A DNA stretch of 64,000 nucleotides from Sphingobacteriales bacterium (GCA_021298155.1 JAJTEN010000013.1:1-64000), one strand, 5' to 3'; positions 47,324 to 55,253 are shown, counted from the stretch's first letter. Program-made: numbers and translations. The notes: generated from the sequence alone by a model not told the origin.

Positions 47324-47544
47324 GCTTTTAATTCTATTTCTACATGCGCCGCATCCTCTAATCTCAAACACAATTTCGACTCACCAATACTTATGGCAAT
47401 GGGATCTCCAAAGGGTGCAATATGCTCTAACATCACCAACTCGCCGGGCAATACACCCATTTCAAATAATTTTAAGGCCAAAATGTCTCCATTTACCTTG
47501 GTAACTTGCGCCTGCTGGCCTTTTTTAATTTCTGACAAATTCAT
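47311..47544 (-). CDS. feoA: Ferrous iron transport accessory protein FeoA
   Basis: A 77-residue SH3-like protein that assists FeoB. The pattern MNLSEIKKGQQAQVTKV, then LKLFEMGVLPGELVMLEH and DPIAISIGESKLCLRLEDA is that of FeoA. The gene overlaps feoB by 13 bases, so the two are translationally linked. A candidate Fur box is 35 bases upstream. Confidence 0.93.
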   Translation of the reverse strand: MNLSEIKKGQQAQVTKVNGDILALKLFEMGVLPGELVMLEHIAPFGDPIAISIGESKLCLRLEDAAHVEIELKAWKD

Positions 47545-47578
47545 TGGGGCGGCAATTTAGACTTTTTCTAAATAGGTT

Positions 47579-47597
47579 CAAAATGATAATTCTCATG
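47579..47597 (-). promoter_or_regulatory. Candidate Fur box overlapping the feoA -7 box
   Basis: By hand alignment 13 of 19 positions match the classical Fur box, with the core AATGATAAT intact. The minus strand at 47579-47586 reads TCATTTTG, seven of eight positions of TAnnTTTG, with TTG (47604-47606) 17 bases upstream, so a bound repressor would cover the promoter. Confidence 0.4.
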
Positions 47598-47812
47598 TAC
47601 TAGCAATTGGGTTTGAAATGAAGAAAAATTGATTTTTTTCTGATTTATATGATTTTTCTGACTGCTGGCTTTTATTCCTATATAATAGACTCAAAAACAG
47701 GATAAAATAAAATTATAGCTACCTAATTTGGATAAAAAAAAGAACTGGAACGGGATTAAAATTGGTACGCATGCAGCGTAACTAAAATTTTTATTGAACA
47801 TGAAAGATTTAC

Positions 47813-47841
47813 TTGCAAGAAAAAATACGAGTGTCTATTTG
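47813..47841 (+). promoter_or_regulatory. Probable promoter of yifB
   Basis: TTG at 47813-47815, an 18-base spacer and TCTATTTG at 47834-47841 (seven of eight positions of TAnnTTTG). Transcription would start near 47848, about 23 bases before the ATG. Confidence 0.4.
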
Positions 47842-47852
47842 GTTCGAACCAA
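47839..47852. promoter_or_regulatory. Perfect 14-bp palindrome at the yifB promoter
   Basis: TTGGTTCGAACCAA is its own reverse complement. It overlaps the last bases of the -7 box and the predicted transcription start, the position expected for a repressor operator. Confidence 0.5.
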
Positions 47853-47870
47853 CAATTTTGAAATTACATT

Positions 47871-49382
47871 ATGCTTATTAGAACATTTGGAAGCGCGGTT
47901 TATGGTGTAAGTGCTGTAACCATAACAATTGAGGTAAATGCCGGACAAAATACGGGCATTGGATATTTTTTAGTAGGCTTGCCAGATAATGCAGTAAAAG
48001 AAAGTTTACAACGCATAGAAAGTGCTTTAAAGTTTAATAGCTATGCCTTGCCTAGGCAAAAAATAGTGGTAAATATGGCACCTGCAGATATTAGAAAAGA
48101 AGGTAGTGCATATGATTTACCGCTAGCTATTGGATATTTGGCCGCAACCAATCAAATACAAACAGAGCATATTCATAAATACATCATTATGGGTGAGCTT
48201 GCCTTAGATGGAACTTTAAAGCCCATAAAGGGGGCTTTACCTATTGCTATTCAAGCCAGAAAAGAGGAATTTGAGGGTTTTATTTTGCCGAAAGAAAATG
48301 CCCGCGAGGCAGCCATTGTAAATAATCTTAAGGTGTATGGTGCTGATAATATTGGCGAGGTCATTCAATTCTTTAATGGAGATACGCAAGCACTTCCCTT
48401 ATTTGAAATGGATACGCGCAGAGAATTTGAAGAGAGTCAGCTTAAGTTAATTGATGATTTTGCAGATGTTCGCGGACAAGAAAACATAAAGCGGGCATTA
48501 GAAATTGCCGCCGCTGGTGGTCACAATGCCATATTAATTGGGCCTCCCGGAGCCGGAAAAACCATGTTGGCTAAAAGACTCCCTAGCATTTTGCCGCCAT
48601 TAACATTACAAGAAGCTTTAGAAACAACCAAAATACATTCTGTTGCTGGAAGATTGGGAAAAAACGCTACGTTAATGAACCTACGCCCATTTAGATCTCC
48701 ACATCATACCATTAGTGATGTTGCATTGGTTGGAGGCGGAAATAATCCCAACCCGGGCGAAATATCTTTGGCACACAATGGCGTATTATTTTTAGATGAA
48801 TTACCCGAATTTAAGCGCACAGTTTTAGAGGTAATGCGCCAACCCTTAGAAGAAAGAAGGGTAACTATTTCGAGGGCAAAATTTTCAATAGAATACCCTG
48901 CAAGCTTTATGTTGCTTGCCAGCATGAATCCATGCCCCTGTGGCTATTTTAACCACCCAGAAAAGGAATGTGTATGTGGCTTGCCTCAAGTTCAACGCTA
49001 CCTCAGTAAGATTAGCGGACCGTTATTAGACAGAATAGACATTCACATAGAGGTTACGCCAGTAGATTTTGAGCAATTATCAGATACAAGGAAAGCAGAA
49101 TCTAGCCTACTCATTCGAGAAAGAGTTATTAAGGCAAGAGGCATTCAGAGCCTTAGATATGCGAATGTAGAAGGAGTATATAGCAATGCCCAGATGAGTT
49201 CAACCATGGCAAGGGATTACTGCCAGCTAAGTGCTGTAGGTCAAAACTTATTAAAAAATGCCATGAACAAATTGCAATTATCTGCAAGGGCATACGATAG
49301 GATTTTAAAAGTAGCCAGAACCATAAGCGATTTAGCCGGTTCTGAAGAAATTAAAATAGAGCACTTGGCAGAAGCCATGTAG
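47871..49382 (+). CDS. yifB: YifB/ComM family Mg-chelatase-like AAA+ ATPase, shortened C-terminus
   Basis: A 503-residue AAA+ protein. ComM of this family is a helicase promoting branch migration during natural transformation. The N-terminal Lon-like domain (about 1-170) precedes Walker A GPPGAGKTM (about 224-232), Walker B VLFLDELPEF (about 305) and NPCPCGYFNHPEKECVCG with a cysteine cluster. LLDRIDIHIEV follows. Relatives end HL.EA(I)..YR..DR plus a few residues; this protein stops at HLAEAM. The last conserved codon boundary is at 49378, exactly where a zinc-ribbon remnant on the other strand begins. The AAA+ core is complete, so activity may persist. Confidence 0.92.
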   Translation: MLIRTFGSAVYGVSAVTITIEVNAGQNTGIGYFLVGLPDNAVKESLQRIESALKFNSYALPRQKIVVNMAPADIRKEGSAYDLPLAIGYLAATNQIQTEHIHKYIIMGELALDGTLKPIKGALPIAIQARKEEFEGFILPKENAREAAIVNNLKVYGADNIGEVIQFFNGDTQALPLFEMDTRREFEESQLKLIDDFADVRGQENIKRALEIAAAGGHNAILIGPPGAGKTMLAKRLPSILPPLTLQEALETTKIHSVAGRLGKNATLMNLRPFRSPHHTISDVALVGGGNNPNPGEISLAHNGVLFLDELPEFKRTVLEVMRQPLEERRVTISRAKFSIEYPASFMLLASMNPCPCGYFNHPEKECVCGLPQVQRYLSKISGPLLDRIDIHIEVTPVDFEQLSDTRKAESSLLIRERVIKARGIQSLRYANVEGVYSNAQMSSTMARDYCQLSAVGQNLLKNAMNKLQLSARAYDRILKVARTISDLAGSEEIKIEHLAEAM

Positions 49383-49507
49383 GTCTTTAGATTGAGAAAA
49401 AAGAATAGATTTTTTGCCCAAAACGGACGCTGAACACGTTCTATATCCCATGAACCACAATTGGGACAATGAGCCCCAAGCTTAAACCGTATTAAATGAC
49501 TATTCAT
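49380..49507 (-). pseudogene. Truncated zinc-ribbon gene remnant convergent with yifB
   Basis: A minus-strand reading frame starts at the ATG at 49505-49507. Its first 43 residues look like the first half of a small zinc-ribbon protein: CPNCGS with Cys14 and Cys17, then an R..RPFWAKNLFFFL segment, and LKTY. Known members of this type continue with YRC..C..RF to complete the ribbon. Here the frame instead runs into the antisense of yifB (open to 49241) and the second cysteine pair is missing. I therefore read it as a gene that has lost its 3' half. The alternative is a chance frame. Confidence 0.5.
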
Positions 49508-49669
49508 TTGTTAATTTACAAAAATAGAAATTATCACAGAATGATGGAAATATTTAATAGAATAAAGAAAATATTAAGTGTTAAATAGCTTATTTAAAGT
49601 TAATTCTATTTTAATGTTTGGAAAGATTTGAATGATAAAAACATTCAATTACCAACTACGAAACTAAAA

Positions 49670-49698
49670 TTGATAAAATAAAAATGACTATTCTTTTG
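49670..49698 (+). promoter_or_regulatory. Possible promoter of the holB-ricT-gldH operon
   Basis: TTG at 49670-49672, an 18-base spacer and TTCTTTTG at 49691-49698 (seven of eight positions). A 7-bp hairpin TTGAATG/CATTCAA lies just upstream at 49628-49648. Confidence 0.3.
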
Positions 49699-49742
49699 AA
49701 AGCACAAAAAAGTTAAATTGCCAACTTAAATTAATCAAACTA

Positions 49743-50867
49743 GTGCAGTTCAATCAAATTATAGGTCAGCATTTTATAAAACAAAAGCTTATTGCAATGG
49801 CTAATACCGGCAGAATTAGTCATACCCAACTATTTTTGGGCAGCGAAGGCAGCGGCAATTTAGCCCTGGCACTCGCCTATGCGCAATATGTAAACTGTTT
49901 GAACCCAAATACGGAGGATAGTTGCGGAACCTGCAGCAGTTGCGTAAAATTTCAAAAACTTATTCATCCCGACTTACATTTTACTGTACCCACTATTTCT
50001 CCATACAAACAAAGCAAAGAAATTTTGGTAGAATGGCGAGAGGCATTTTTAGCAAATCCGTATATCAGCGATTTTCAGTGGCTGCAAACCATAGATAGCA
50101 ACGCCAATAAGCAAGGGAACATAACTGCCGAAGAATGCAGAGATATCATTAATAGACTTGGCTTAACCAGTTACCAAGCCAAATTTAAAACCCAAATTAT
50201 TTGGTTACCAGAATATTTGCATTTAAGCGGTAATATTCTTCTGAAATTATTAGAAGAACCGCCAACTGGAACCTTAATTATTTTAGTGGCTAACAATACC
50301 GAAAAAGTGCTTGCTACTATTTTATCGCGAGCGCAAACCATAAAAATACCGAAACTAAAAGATGAGGAAATTGAAGAGGCCTTGATTGCTAGGCACCAAT
50401 GTTTACCGCAAAAAGCCAATGATATTGCGCGACTAGCAGATGGTGATTTCAATTTAGCTATGATGCTTATTGAGATGGATCAAGACGGTTATTTTAATAG
50501 TTATAGCAGCTGGATGCGCTTTTGTTTTAGCGGAAAAGTGGGTGAACTGCAAAAATGGGTGGATGAAATGGCAGGTTCTGGCAGAGAATACGTGAAGAAC
50601 TTTTTAGGTTATACCATTCAAATGATGCGTGCGGCATTTCTCTTAAAATATGGCGAAGCAAATTTAGTACGGGTAAATCAAACAGAAAGGCAATTTTTGG
50701 AGAAGTTTTCGAGTTTCTTAAATGCCAATAACCTAGGTCTAATCCTACAAAACATAGATGAGGCAGTGGTGGCAGTGGAAAGAAACGCCAATCTAAAAAT
50801 CCTATTTTTAAATCTTTCTTTGTATATTGGCAGACAATTAAAGCAAGCTCAGAAGAGCACAGTATAA
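49743..50867 (+). CDS. holB: DNA polymerase III subunit delta-prime
   Basis: A 374-residue clamp-loader subunit. The start is GTG at 49743-49745 (MQFNQIIGQHFIKQKL). The zinc module uses Cys52, Cys61, Cys64 and Cys67 (CGTCSSC). The P-loop is degenerate, GSEGSGN with Asn in place of the catalytic Lys, as expected for delta-prime, which does not bind ATP. An SRC-type motif is altered to SRAQ (LSRAQTIKIP), normal for Bacteroidota. The C-terminal collar domain is divergent. It precedes ricT and gldH, a conserved order in this phylum. Confidence 0.9.
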   Translation: MQFNQIIGQHFIKQKLIAMANTGRISHTQLFLGSEGSGNLALALAYAQYVNCLNPNTEDSCGTCSSCVKFQKLIHPDLHFTVPTISPYKQSKEILVEWREAFLANPYISDFQWLQTIDSNANKQGNITAEECRDIINRLGLTSYQAKFKTQIIWLPEYLHLSGNILLKLLEEPPTGTLIILVANNTEKVLATILSRAQTIKIPKLKDEEIEEALIARHQCLPQKANDIARLADGDFNLAMMLIEMDQDGYFNSYSSWMRFCFSGKVGELQKWVDEMAGSGREYVKNFLGYTIQMMRAAFLLKYGEANLVRVNQTERQFLEKFSSFLNANNLGLILQNIDEAVVAVERNANLKILFLNLSLYIGRQLKQAQKSTV

Positions 50868-50927
50868 AATTAATTATGCCTATTTGGGGTATAATGTATG
50901 GTTAAACTATTATTTGAATAAATATAT

Positions 50928-52223
50928 ATGGGATGTGGATCAGGAGGATGTAGTAGTGGCGGTTGTAGCAGCGGTGGTTGTAGCAGCGGTGGTTGTAATA
51001 AATTAAACACATTTGATTGGTTGGCAGAAATGGATTTGCCACCACATATGAAACCTTTCGATATTGTAGAGGTTAGATTTAAAGGAACGCGCAAAGAATT
51101 TTATAAAAGCACCTTTGTAGACTTTTTCACCAACGAGTATGTTGTAGTAGAAGCAGAAAATGGGTACGATATTGGAAAAGTAAGTTTAAAAGGGGAACTC
51201 GTAAAACTGCAATTAAAAAAGTACAACCGCAGCGAACACGATACTGATTTTCGTAAAATTTTGCGCAAAGCTACCGAGGCTGATATCGCAAAATTTAAAG
51301 AAAATCAGGAATTGGAAGTTCCTACCATGTATAAAGCCCGAAGTATTGCTATGGAATTAGGGCTAAGCATGAAATTAAGTGATGTTGAATACCAAGGAGA
51401 CAGAAGAAAAGCAACATTTTTTTACACAGCAGAAGAGCGTGTAGACTTCAGAGAATTAATTAAAAGGTTAGCAGAAAGCTTTAAAGTACGTATAGAAATG
51501 CGCCAAATTGGTTATCGCCAAGAAGCGGGAAGATTAGGTGCCATTGGATCATGCGGAAGAGAGCTTTGCTGCAGCACTTGGCTTACAGATTTTAAAATTG
51601 TAAGCAACCATGCTGCACGCTATCAAAATTTATCGCTAAACCCATTGAAATTAAATGGGCAATGTGGCAAGCTAAAGTGTTGTTTAAACTTTGAGTTAGA
51701 ATCGTATATGGAAGCCATTAAGGAGTTTCCACAGGAAAACTATGTAACACTTACCTTTGCTGAAAATAAAATTTACAAGTCGGTTAAAACAGATATTCTC
51801 AAGCGTATCATGTGGTTTTCACCGCAAACAGAAATTGGGGGTGAATGGCTTAGTTTTCCTGTTTCACAAGTTATAGCCTACCAAGAACAGAATAAAAGAG
51901 GTGAATTCCCAGTTTTAGAGTTACAAGAGAAAAAATCACTTAAGCCAGAAAAGGTAGAGCTTGAGTTTAAAAATGATATGGGTATTGGTAGCTTAACTAG
52001 GTTAGATGAAAAAGACCGAAGAAAAAATGCCAACAACCGCCATAAAAACAAATCGCGCCAGCACCAAAATCAAGGGAATGCGCCTAAGCCACAACAACAA
52101 AAACCAACAAATCCGCAAAATGGCGAGGGCAACGGAAATAGAAATCATAGAAGACCTAATCCGAATAATAGGCCGAACCGAAATCCAAACCAAACCAAAC
52201 CGAACAACCAAAACCCGAACTAA
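50928..52223 (+). CDS. ricT: PSP1-domain regulatory protein RicT
   Basis: A 431-residue protein of the PSP1/YaaT family. In Bacillus RicT is a subunit of an iron-sulfur complex that controls RNase Y-dependent RNA maturation. The PSP1 region holds KARSIAMELGLSMKLSDVEYQGD (family signature; about residues 140-160), GSCGRELCCSTWL and CGKLKCCLNFE, whose cysteines are cluster-ligand candidates. The first 25 residues are a Gly-Ser-Cys repeat (GGCSS units) encoded by 15-bp DNA repeats. The last 65 are a basic, Asn/Pro/Gln-rich disordered tail, probably RNA-binding. Confidence 0.92.
   Translation: MGCGSGGCSSGGCSSGGCSSGGCNKLNTFDWLAEMDLPPHMKPFDIVEVRFKGTRKEFYKSTFVDFFTNEYVVVEAENGYDIGKVSLKGELVKLQLKKYNRSEHDTDFRKILRKATEADIAKFKENQELEVPTMYKARSIAMELGLSMKLSDVEYQGDRRKATFFYTAEERVDFRELIKRLAESFKVRIEMRQIGYRQEAGRLGAIGSCGRELCCSTWLTDFKIVSNHAARYQNLSLNPLKLNGQCGKLKCCLNFELESYMEAIKEFPQENYVTLTFAENKIYKSVKTDILKRIMWFSPQTEIGGEWLSFPVSQVIAYQEQNKRGEFPVLELQEKKSLKPEKVELEFKNDMGIGSLTRLDEKDRRKNANNRHKNKSRQHQNQGNAPKPQQQKPTNPQNGEGNGNRNHRRPNPNNRPNRNPNQTKPNNQNPN
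50946..50996 (+). repeat. 15-bp tandem repeats encoding the RicT Cys-rich N-terminus
   Basis: One diverged unit at 50946-50960, two identical units GGTTGTAGCAGCGGT at 50961-50975 and 50976-50990, and a partial unit GGTTGT. Each full unit encodes Gly-Cys-Ser-Ser-Gly, so copy number could vary without a frameshift. Confidence 0.8.
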
Positions 52224-52226
52224 TTG

Positions 52227-52718
52227 ATGAAATTTTATTCTAATAGCTGTATAGGTTTGTGTATTTTAATAATAGCGTCTCTCCTGTCTTCTTGCGATAG
52301 GTTAAGAGTGATAGACGAAAATATTAACATACCTAACCAAGCATGGTATTATAAAAATAAATTAAACTTTGATGTGAACATTACAGATACCAATAAAACC
52401 TACAATGTATATGTAAACTTGCGGGTGGGTAGCGATTATAAATACAGTAATTTTTTTGTAATGGTGCACCAAACTTATCCAAATTGGCAAAGTAAAAAAG
52501 AGCGAAAAGAGCTTGTTTTACTAGATGAAAGAGGGAATTGGTTAGGAAATGGATTAGGCGATATTTTTGATTTTCAAATTCCAATATACACCCAAATGCG
52601 TTTCAATCAGAAAGGTATTTATAAAATTGAATTGGAACAAAACATGCGCGAAGACACGCTCTCACCTATTTATGCTGCAGGAATTAGGGTTGAAGAGTTT
52701 TCATTAGAGAAACCATAG
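52227..52718 (+). CDS. gldH: Gliding motility lipoprotein GldH
   Basis: A 163-residue lipoprotein started at the ATG at 52227, preceded directly by a TTG that could also serve. The lipobox LLSSC puts the lipidated cysteine at 23. The mature domain has WYYKNKLNFDVNITDTNKTYNVYVNLR (pattern spans about 35-60) and a C-terminal GIRVEE strand, as in GldH. GldH is needed for gliding in Flavobacterium, but the gene is also found in non-gliding Bacteroidota. It ends the holB-ricT-gldH operon. Confidence 0.88.
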   Translation: MKFYSNSCIGLCILIIASLLSSCDRLRVIDENINIPNQAWYYKNKLNFDVNITDTNKTYNVYVNLRVGSDYKYSNFFVMVHQTYPNWQSKKERKELVLLDERGNWLGNGLGDIFDFQIPIYTQMRFNQKGIYKIELEQNMREDTLSPIYAAGIRVEEFSLEKP

Positions 52719-52722
52719 GCAA

Positions 52723-53295
52723 TTATTTGTGCCAACGCTCACTTACCTGGATGGTATAATTGACATAAGATTGTAAGCCCTTATCATAGGCTTCATTACC
52801 TAAACTTTGTCCGTTTGCATCAAGAACTTCTTTTGTAAAATGCGATTCAAAAATTTTGGCAGCTACAATAGATGCTAAATCAGCAAAACTTACTATTTTA
52901 TTTAGAATTTGCATTAAATGTAGCGCGGGAGCTTTACCACCTTTACCAGTAGAAACCCCTACAAATGAAAAAACCTTGTTTTCAAACAGCTGCATAAATG
53001 GCTTGTTTGGCAACAAATGCAACATATTTAGCAACTCTGGCGTGGTACTCCAATTGTATTCTGGAGAAATAATGATAATTAATTGGGCTTTTTCTAGGGC
53101 ATGTATCAGCCTATTTTGAAAATCAGTTAACTGATCCGGAATGAGTCCGCCTTGCCCTATCAGTGGAATATCATACTCTTGAAAATCAATAACAGTAACT
53201 TGGTGCATTGGGTTCACCAAACGATCAATCGCTTTAGCAACCCTAAGGGTATTATTATTGGCTCGGGCCGAACCAGAGAGTATGGCAATATTCAT
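52723..53295 (-). CDS. NADPH-dependent FMN reductase
   Basis: A 190-residue flavodoxin-fold oxidoreductase. The FMN phosphate loop is LSGSARANNNTLRVAKAI at the N-terminus, and IIISPEYNWSTTPELLN is the family motif for the isoalloxazine site. VGVSTGKGGKAPAL follows. It reduces flavins or quinones in the cytoplasm. It lies downstream of meaB with a 21-base gap on the same strand. Confidence 0.88.
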   Translation of the reverse strand: MNIAILSGSARANNNTLRVAKAIDRLVNPMHQVTVIDFQEYDIPLIGQGGLIPDQLTDFQNRLIHALEKAQLIIIISPEYNWSTTPELLNMLHLLPNKPFMQLFENKVFSFVGVSTGKGGKAPALHLMQILNKIVSFADLASIVAAKIFESHFTKEVLDANGQSLGNEAYDKGLQSYVNYTIQVSERWHK

Positions 53296-53316
53296 AAATA
53301 AATAATTAGAAAAAGT

Positions 53317-54210
53317 TTATTTATACTTTTCTATAAAACGATACAAATTAAAATCAGAATTGTTTGCCACCAGACTTAGTTCACTGGTGAGATCTGGCAT
53401 AGAAATATCTTTGGTTCGCATGGCTTTAATAAGCATCATTGCCTTTTGAGATAAGAGCAAAATTTTCTTTTCGCCTTTCTGAGTTAATTGTTGATGCAAG
53501 TGAATCTGATGAATGAGTTCATCCAAACCTATATACTGAGAGGCTACCGTTTTAATGACCGGATTCTCCCAATCTTTACTGGCGTATTGATGGGCAAGCA
53601 CAGTTAAATTTTTTTCAAAAATGGCAGCTCCTTCTCGGTCCGACTTATTCAACACAAAGATATCAGCAATTTCCATCACCCCACTTTTAATGGTTTGAAT
53701 ATCATCGCCAGCCTCGGGCACTAGCACCAACACCGTGGTATCTGCCAATGCAGCAATTTCTACTTCACTTTGTCCAACGCCCACTGTTTCAATTAGTATA
53801 TAATCAAATTGAGCAGCTCTTAACACATCACATACTTCAAAAATTTTGGGTGCCAATCCACCCAAACTTCCCCTACTGGCCATACTGCGTATAAACAAAT
53901 TGGGGTGCAAATAATGCTCACTCATACGCAACCTGTCTCCCATCAAAGCGCCTTTATTAAAAGGAGAACTTGGGTCAACAGCCACAATTGCAACACGCTT
54001 GTTTTGGTTCAGCAAGGAAGCTACAAGCGCATTAATGAGGGTACTCTTACCTGCTCCTGGTGGACCAGTAATGCCAATAATTGGTGTTGCATGGAATTGC
54101 AACTGAGCCAATATGGTTTCATAACCAGGCACGTCATTCTCTATCCAAGAAATGAACCTAGCTAAGGAGCGCATATCTGCGTGTTGAATACCAGCGATAA
54201 GAGACTGCAT
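53317..54210 (-). CDS. meaB: Methylmalonyl-CoA mutase-associated GTPase MeaB
   Basis: A 297-residue G3E GTPase that protects and reloads methylmalonyl-CoA mutase with adenosylcobalamin. The P-loop is GPPGAGKS (49-56); VAIVAVDPSSPFNKGALMGDR (family signature across about 75-95), ETVGVGQSEVEIA and the specificity motif NKSD follow. The mutase genes are not in the window. It is 6 bases downstream of rpiB. Confidence 0.92.
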   Translation of the reverse strand: MQSLIAGIQHADMRSLARFISWIENDVPGYETILAQLQFHATPIIGITGPPGAGKSTLINALVASLLNQNKRVAIVAVDPSSPFNKGALMGDRLRMSEHYLHPNLFIRSMASRGSLGGLAPKIFEVCDVLRAAQFDYILIETVGVGQSEVEIAALADTTVLVLVPEAGDDIQTIKSGVMEIADIFVLNKSDREGAAIFEKNLTVLAHQYASKDWENPVIKTVASQYIGLDELIHQIHLHQQLTQKGEKKILLLSQKAMMLIKAMRTKDISMPDLTSELSLVANNSDFNLYRFIEKYK

Positions 54211-54216
54211 GGTATT

Positions 54217-54651
54217 TTAACAGCAAGCAATTTTATTTACCCTATTTGCATGTCGGCCACCCTCAAAATTGGTATGCATAAAGGTATGTACAATTTCTTT
54301 TGCCATATCTAGGCTAATGAATCTGGCAGGTAAACAAACAATATTGGCATCGTTGTGTGAGCGAGCTAATACGCTTAATTCTTTTTCCCAACAAATAGCA
54401 GCCCGAATTCCTTGATGCTTATTAGCAGCCATTGCCACTCCATTGGCACTACCGCAAATTAAAATACCCATTTTAGCCTCACCTGTTTCTACGGCCGTGG
54501 CTACTGGGTGGGCAGAATCTGGATAATCCATAGAATCTAAACTATGGGTACCCGCATCAGATACCTCAAAACCTTGTTCCAAAAGCATCGCCTTAATGGC
54601 TTCTTTGTATTCAAATCCTGCGTGATCGCAACCTATTGCTATTTTCATCAT
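54217..54651 (-). CDS. rpiB: Ribose-5-phosphate isomerase B
   Basis: A 144-residue enzyme interconverting ribose-5-phosphate and ribulose-5-phosphate in the pentose phosphate pathway. The phosphate-site motif is GCDHAGFEYKE and the active-site cysteine is Cys66 in GILICGSANGVAMAANK, followed by RSHNDANIVCLPAR. Two adjacent ATG codons (54651 and 54648) are both possible. It is followed by meaB and separated from the upstream lipoprotein gene by a terminator. Confidence 0.95.
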   Translation of the reverse strand: MMKIAIGCDHAGFEYKEAIKAMLLEQGFEVSDAGTHSLDSMDYPDSAHPVATAVETGEAKMGILICGSANGVAMAANKHQGIRAAICWEKELSVLARSHNDANIVCLPARFISLDMAKEIVHTFMHTNFEGGRHANRVNKIACC

Positions 54652-54677
54652 TCAAAATTAAGCGCTGTATTTAAAAT

Positions 54678-54710
54678 AAAAAAGCCATCTCAAATTTGGA
54701 TGGCTTTTTT
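54678..54710 (-). terminator. Symmetrical rho-independent terminator
   Basis: Stem AAAAAAGCCATC (54678-54689) pairs with GATGGCTTTTTT (54699-54710) around a 9-base loop, with A- and T-runs on either side, so it works in both directions. It ends the lipocalin-like gene before rpiB. Confidence 0.85.
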
Positions 54711-54729
54711 ATTTTATACTCTGTTAAAA

Positions 54730-55194
54730 TTAGTTTTTAACGAATGTAATGTTGTTGGTGTAAATAACACCATTATCGTTTTCAGTAGATCTAACCCTAA
54801 AATTGGTGGCAGATAATTCTACTACGTCAAAAAGTGTGGTATCGCCATCTATCACTCTAAACTTAGTATCGCTTTGCAACAAAGCCCATAGTCCACCTGG
54901 CTCAGTATCAGGATCTGTAGGGTCACATTTGGTTGCACCTGCTTTTGTTACCACATTTCCATTGGCTAAAAATTCCATTAAATCATCTTTTTCGCATGGG
55001 TCTAAAGTGGCAAATATATCAATGGTACCTCCCGGACTAGTTACCGTTAGGGCAGAAATTCTCCAATCTTTTCCTGTTAATAAGGTACTTCCTGAAACTT
55101 TAGGCGTTTCTGTTGTGTCATCTTCCTTTTTACAAGCACTAAAACTCATGGTTAATGCAGCCAAAGCAATGGCTAAAAATTTTACTGTTTTCAT
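54730..55194 (-). CDS. Lipocalin-like lipoprotein
   Basis: A 154-residue lipoprotein. The signal peptide MKTVKFLAIALAALTMSFSAC has lipobox FSAC with Cys21. After an acidic linker comes LLTGKDWRISALTV, then DPCEKDDLMEFLANGNVV, a lipocalin-like pattern (W near the first strand, C..DD...F...G) frequent in small Bacteroidota lipoproteins. Two further cysteines (in DPCEKDD and TKCDPT) may form a disulfide. Ligand unknown. It has its own promoter and terminator. Confidence 0.78.
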   Translation of the reverse strand: MKTVKFLAIALAALTMSFSACKKEDDTTETPKVSGSTLLTGKDWRISALTVTSPGGTIDIFATLDPCEKDDLMEFLANGNVVTKAGATKCDPTDPDTEPGGLWALLQSDTKFRVIDGDTTLFDVVELSATNFRVRSTENDNGVIYTNNITFVKN

Positions 55195-55213
55195 TTTCTT
55201 AAAAATTTATGTA

Positions 55214-55246
55214 CGAATATATCTAATTATTTCTGTACCACACAAA
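55214..55246 (-). promoter_or_regulatory. Promoter of the lipocalin-like gene
   Basis: Minus strand: TTTG (55243-55246), a 21-base spacer and TATATTCG (55214-55221), seven of eight positions of TAnnTTTG, 19 bases before the ATG. The -7 box resembles that of guaB (TATCTTCG). Confidence 0.6.
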
Positions 55247-55253
55247 TCGTTTT

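Larger units (their letters stand above)
47545..47870. other. Intergenic region between feoA and yifB
   Basis: A 326-base AT-rich gap between divergent genes. It holds the feoA promoter with a candidate Fur box near 47579-47606, and the yifB promoter with a 14-bp palindrome near 47813-47852. The middle (about 47610-47810) contains no convincing gene, RNA or repeat. Confidence 0.6.

Noticed and set aside
47324-47371. 16-codon extension of FeoB into feoA
   Set aside because: FeoB proteins begin directly before the GTPase strand; the extension is out-of-frame feoA coding sequence.
47839-47852. GGTTCGAACC as the T-arm of a tRNA
   Set aside because: No acceptor stem, anticodon arm or D-arm can be formed around it, and the same motif inside lptB and the HTTM gene is clearly coding.
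50870-51094. Minus-strand frame with Leu-Gln-Pro repeats over the ricT start
   Set aside because: It is the antisense of the 15-bp repeat array, not an independent gene.
52006-52227. Frames within the ricT C-terminal tail
   Set aside because: Low-complexity DNA keeps several frames open by chance; only the ricT frame joins a recognised domain.
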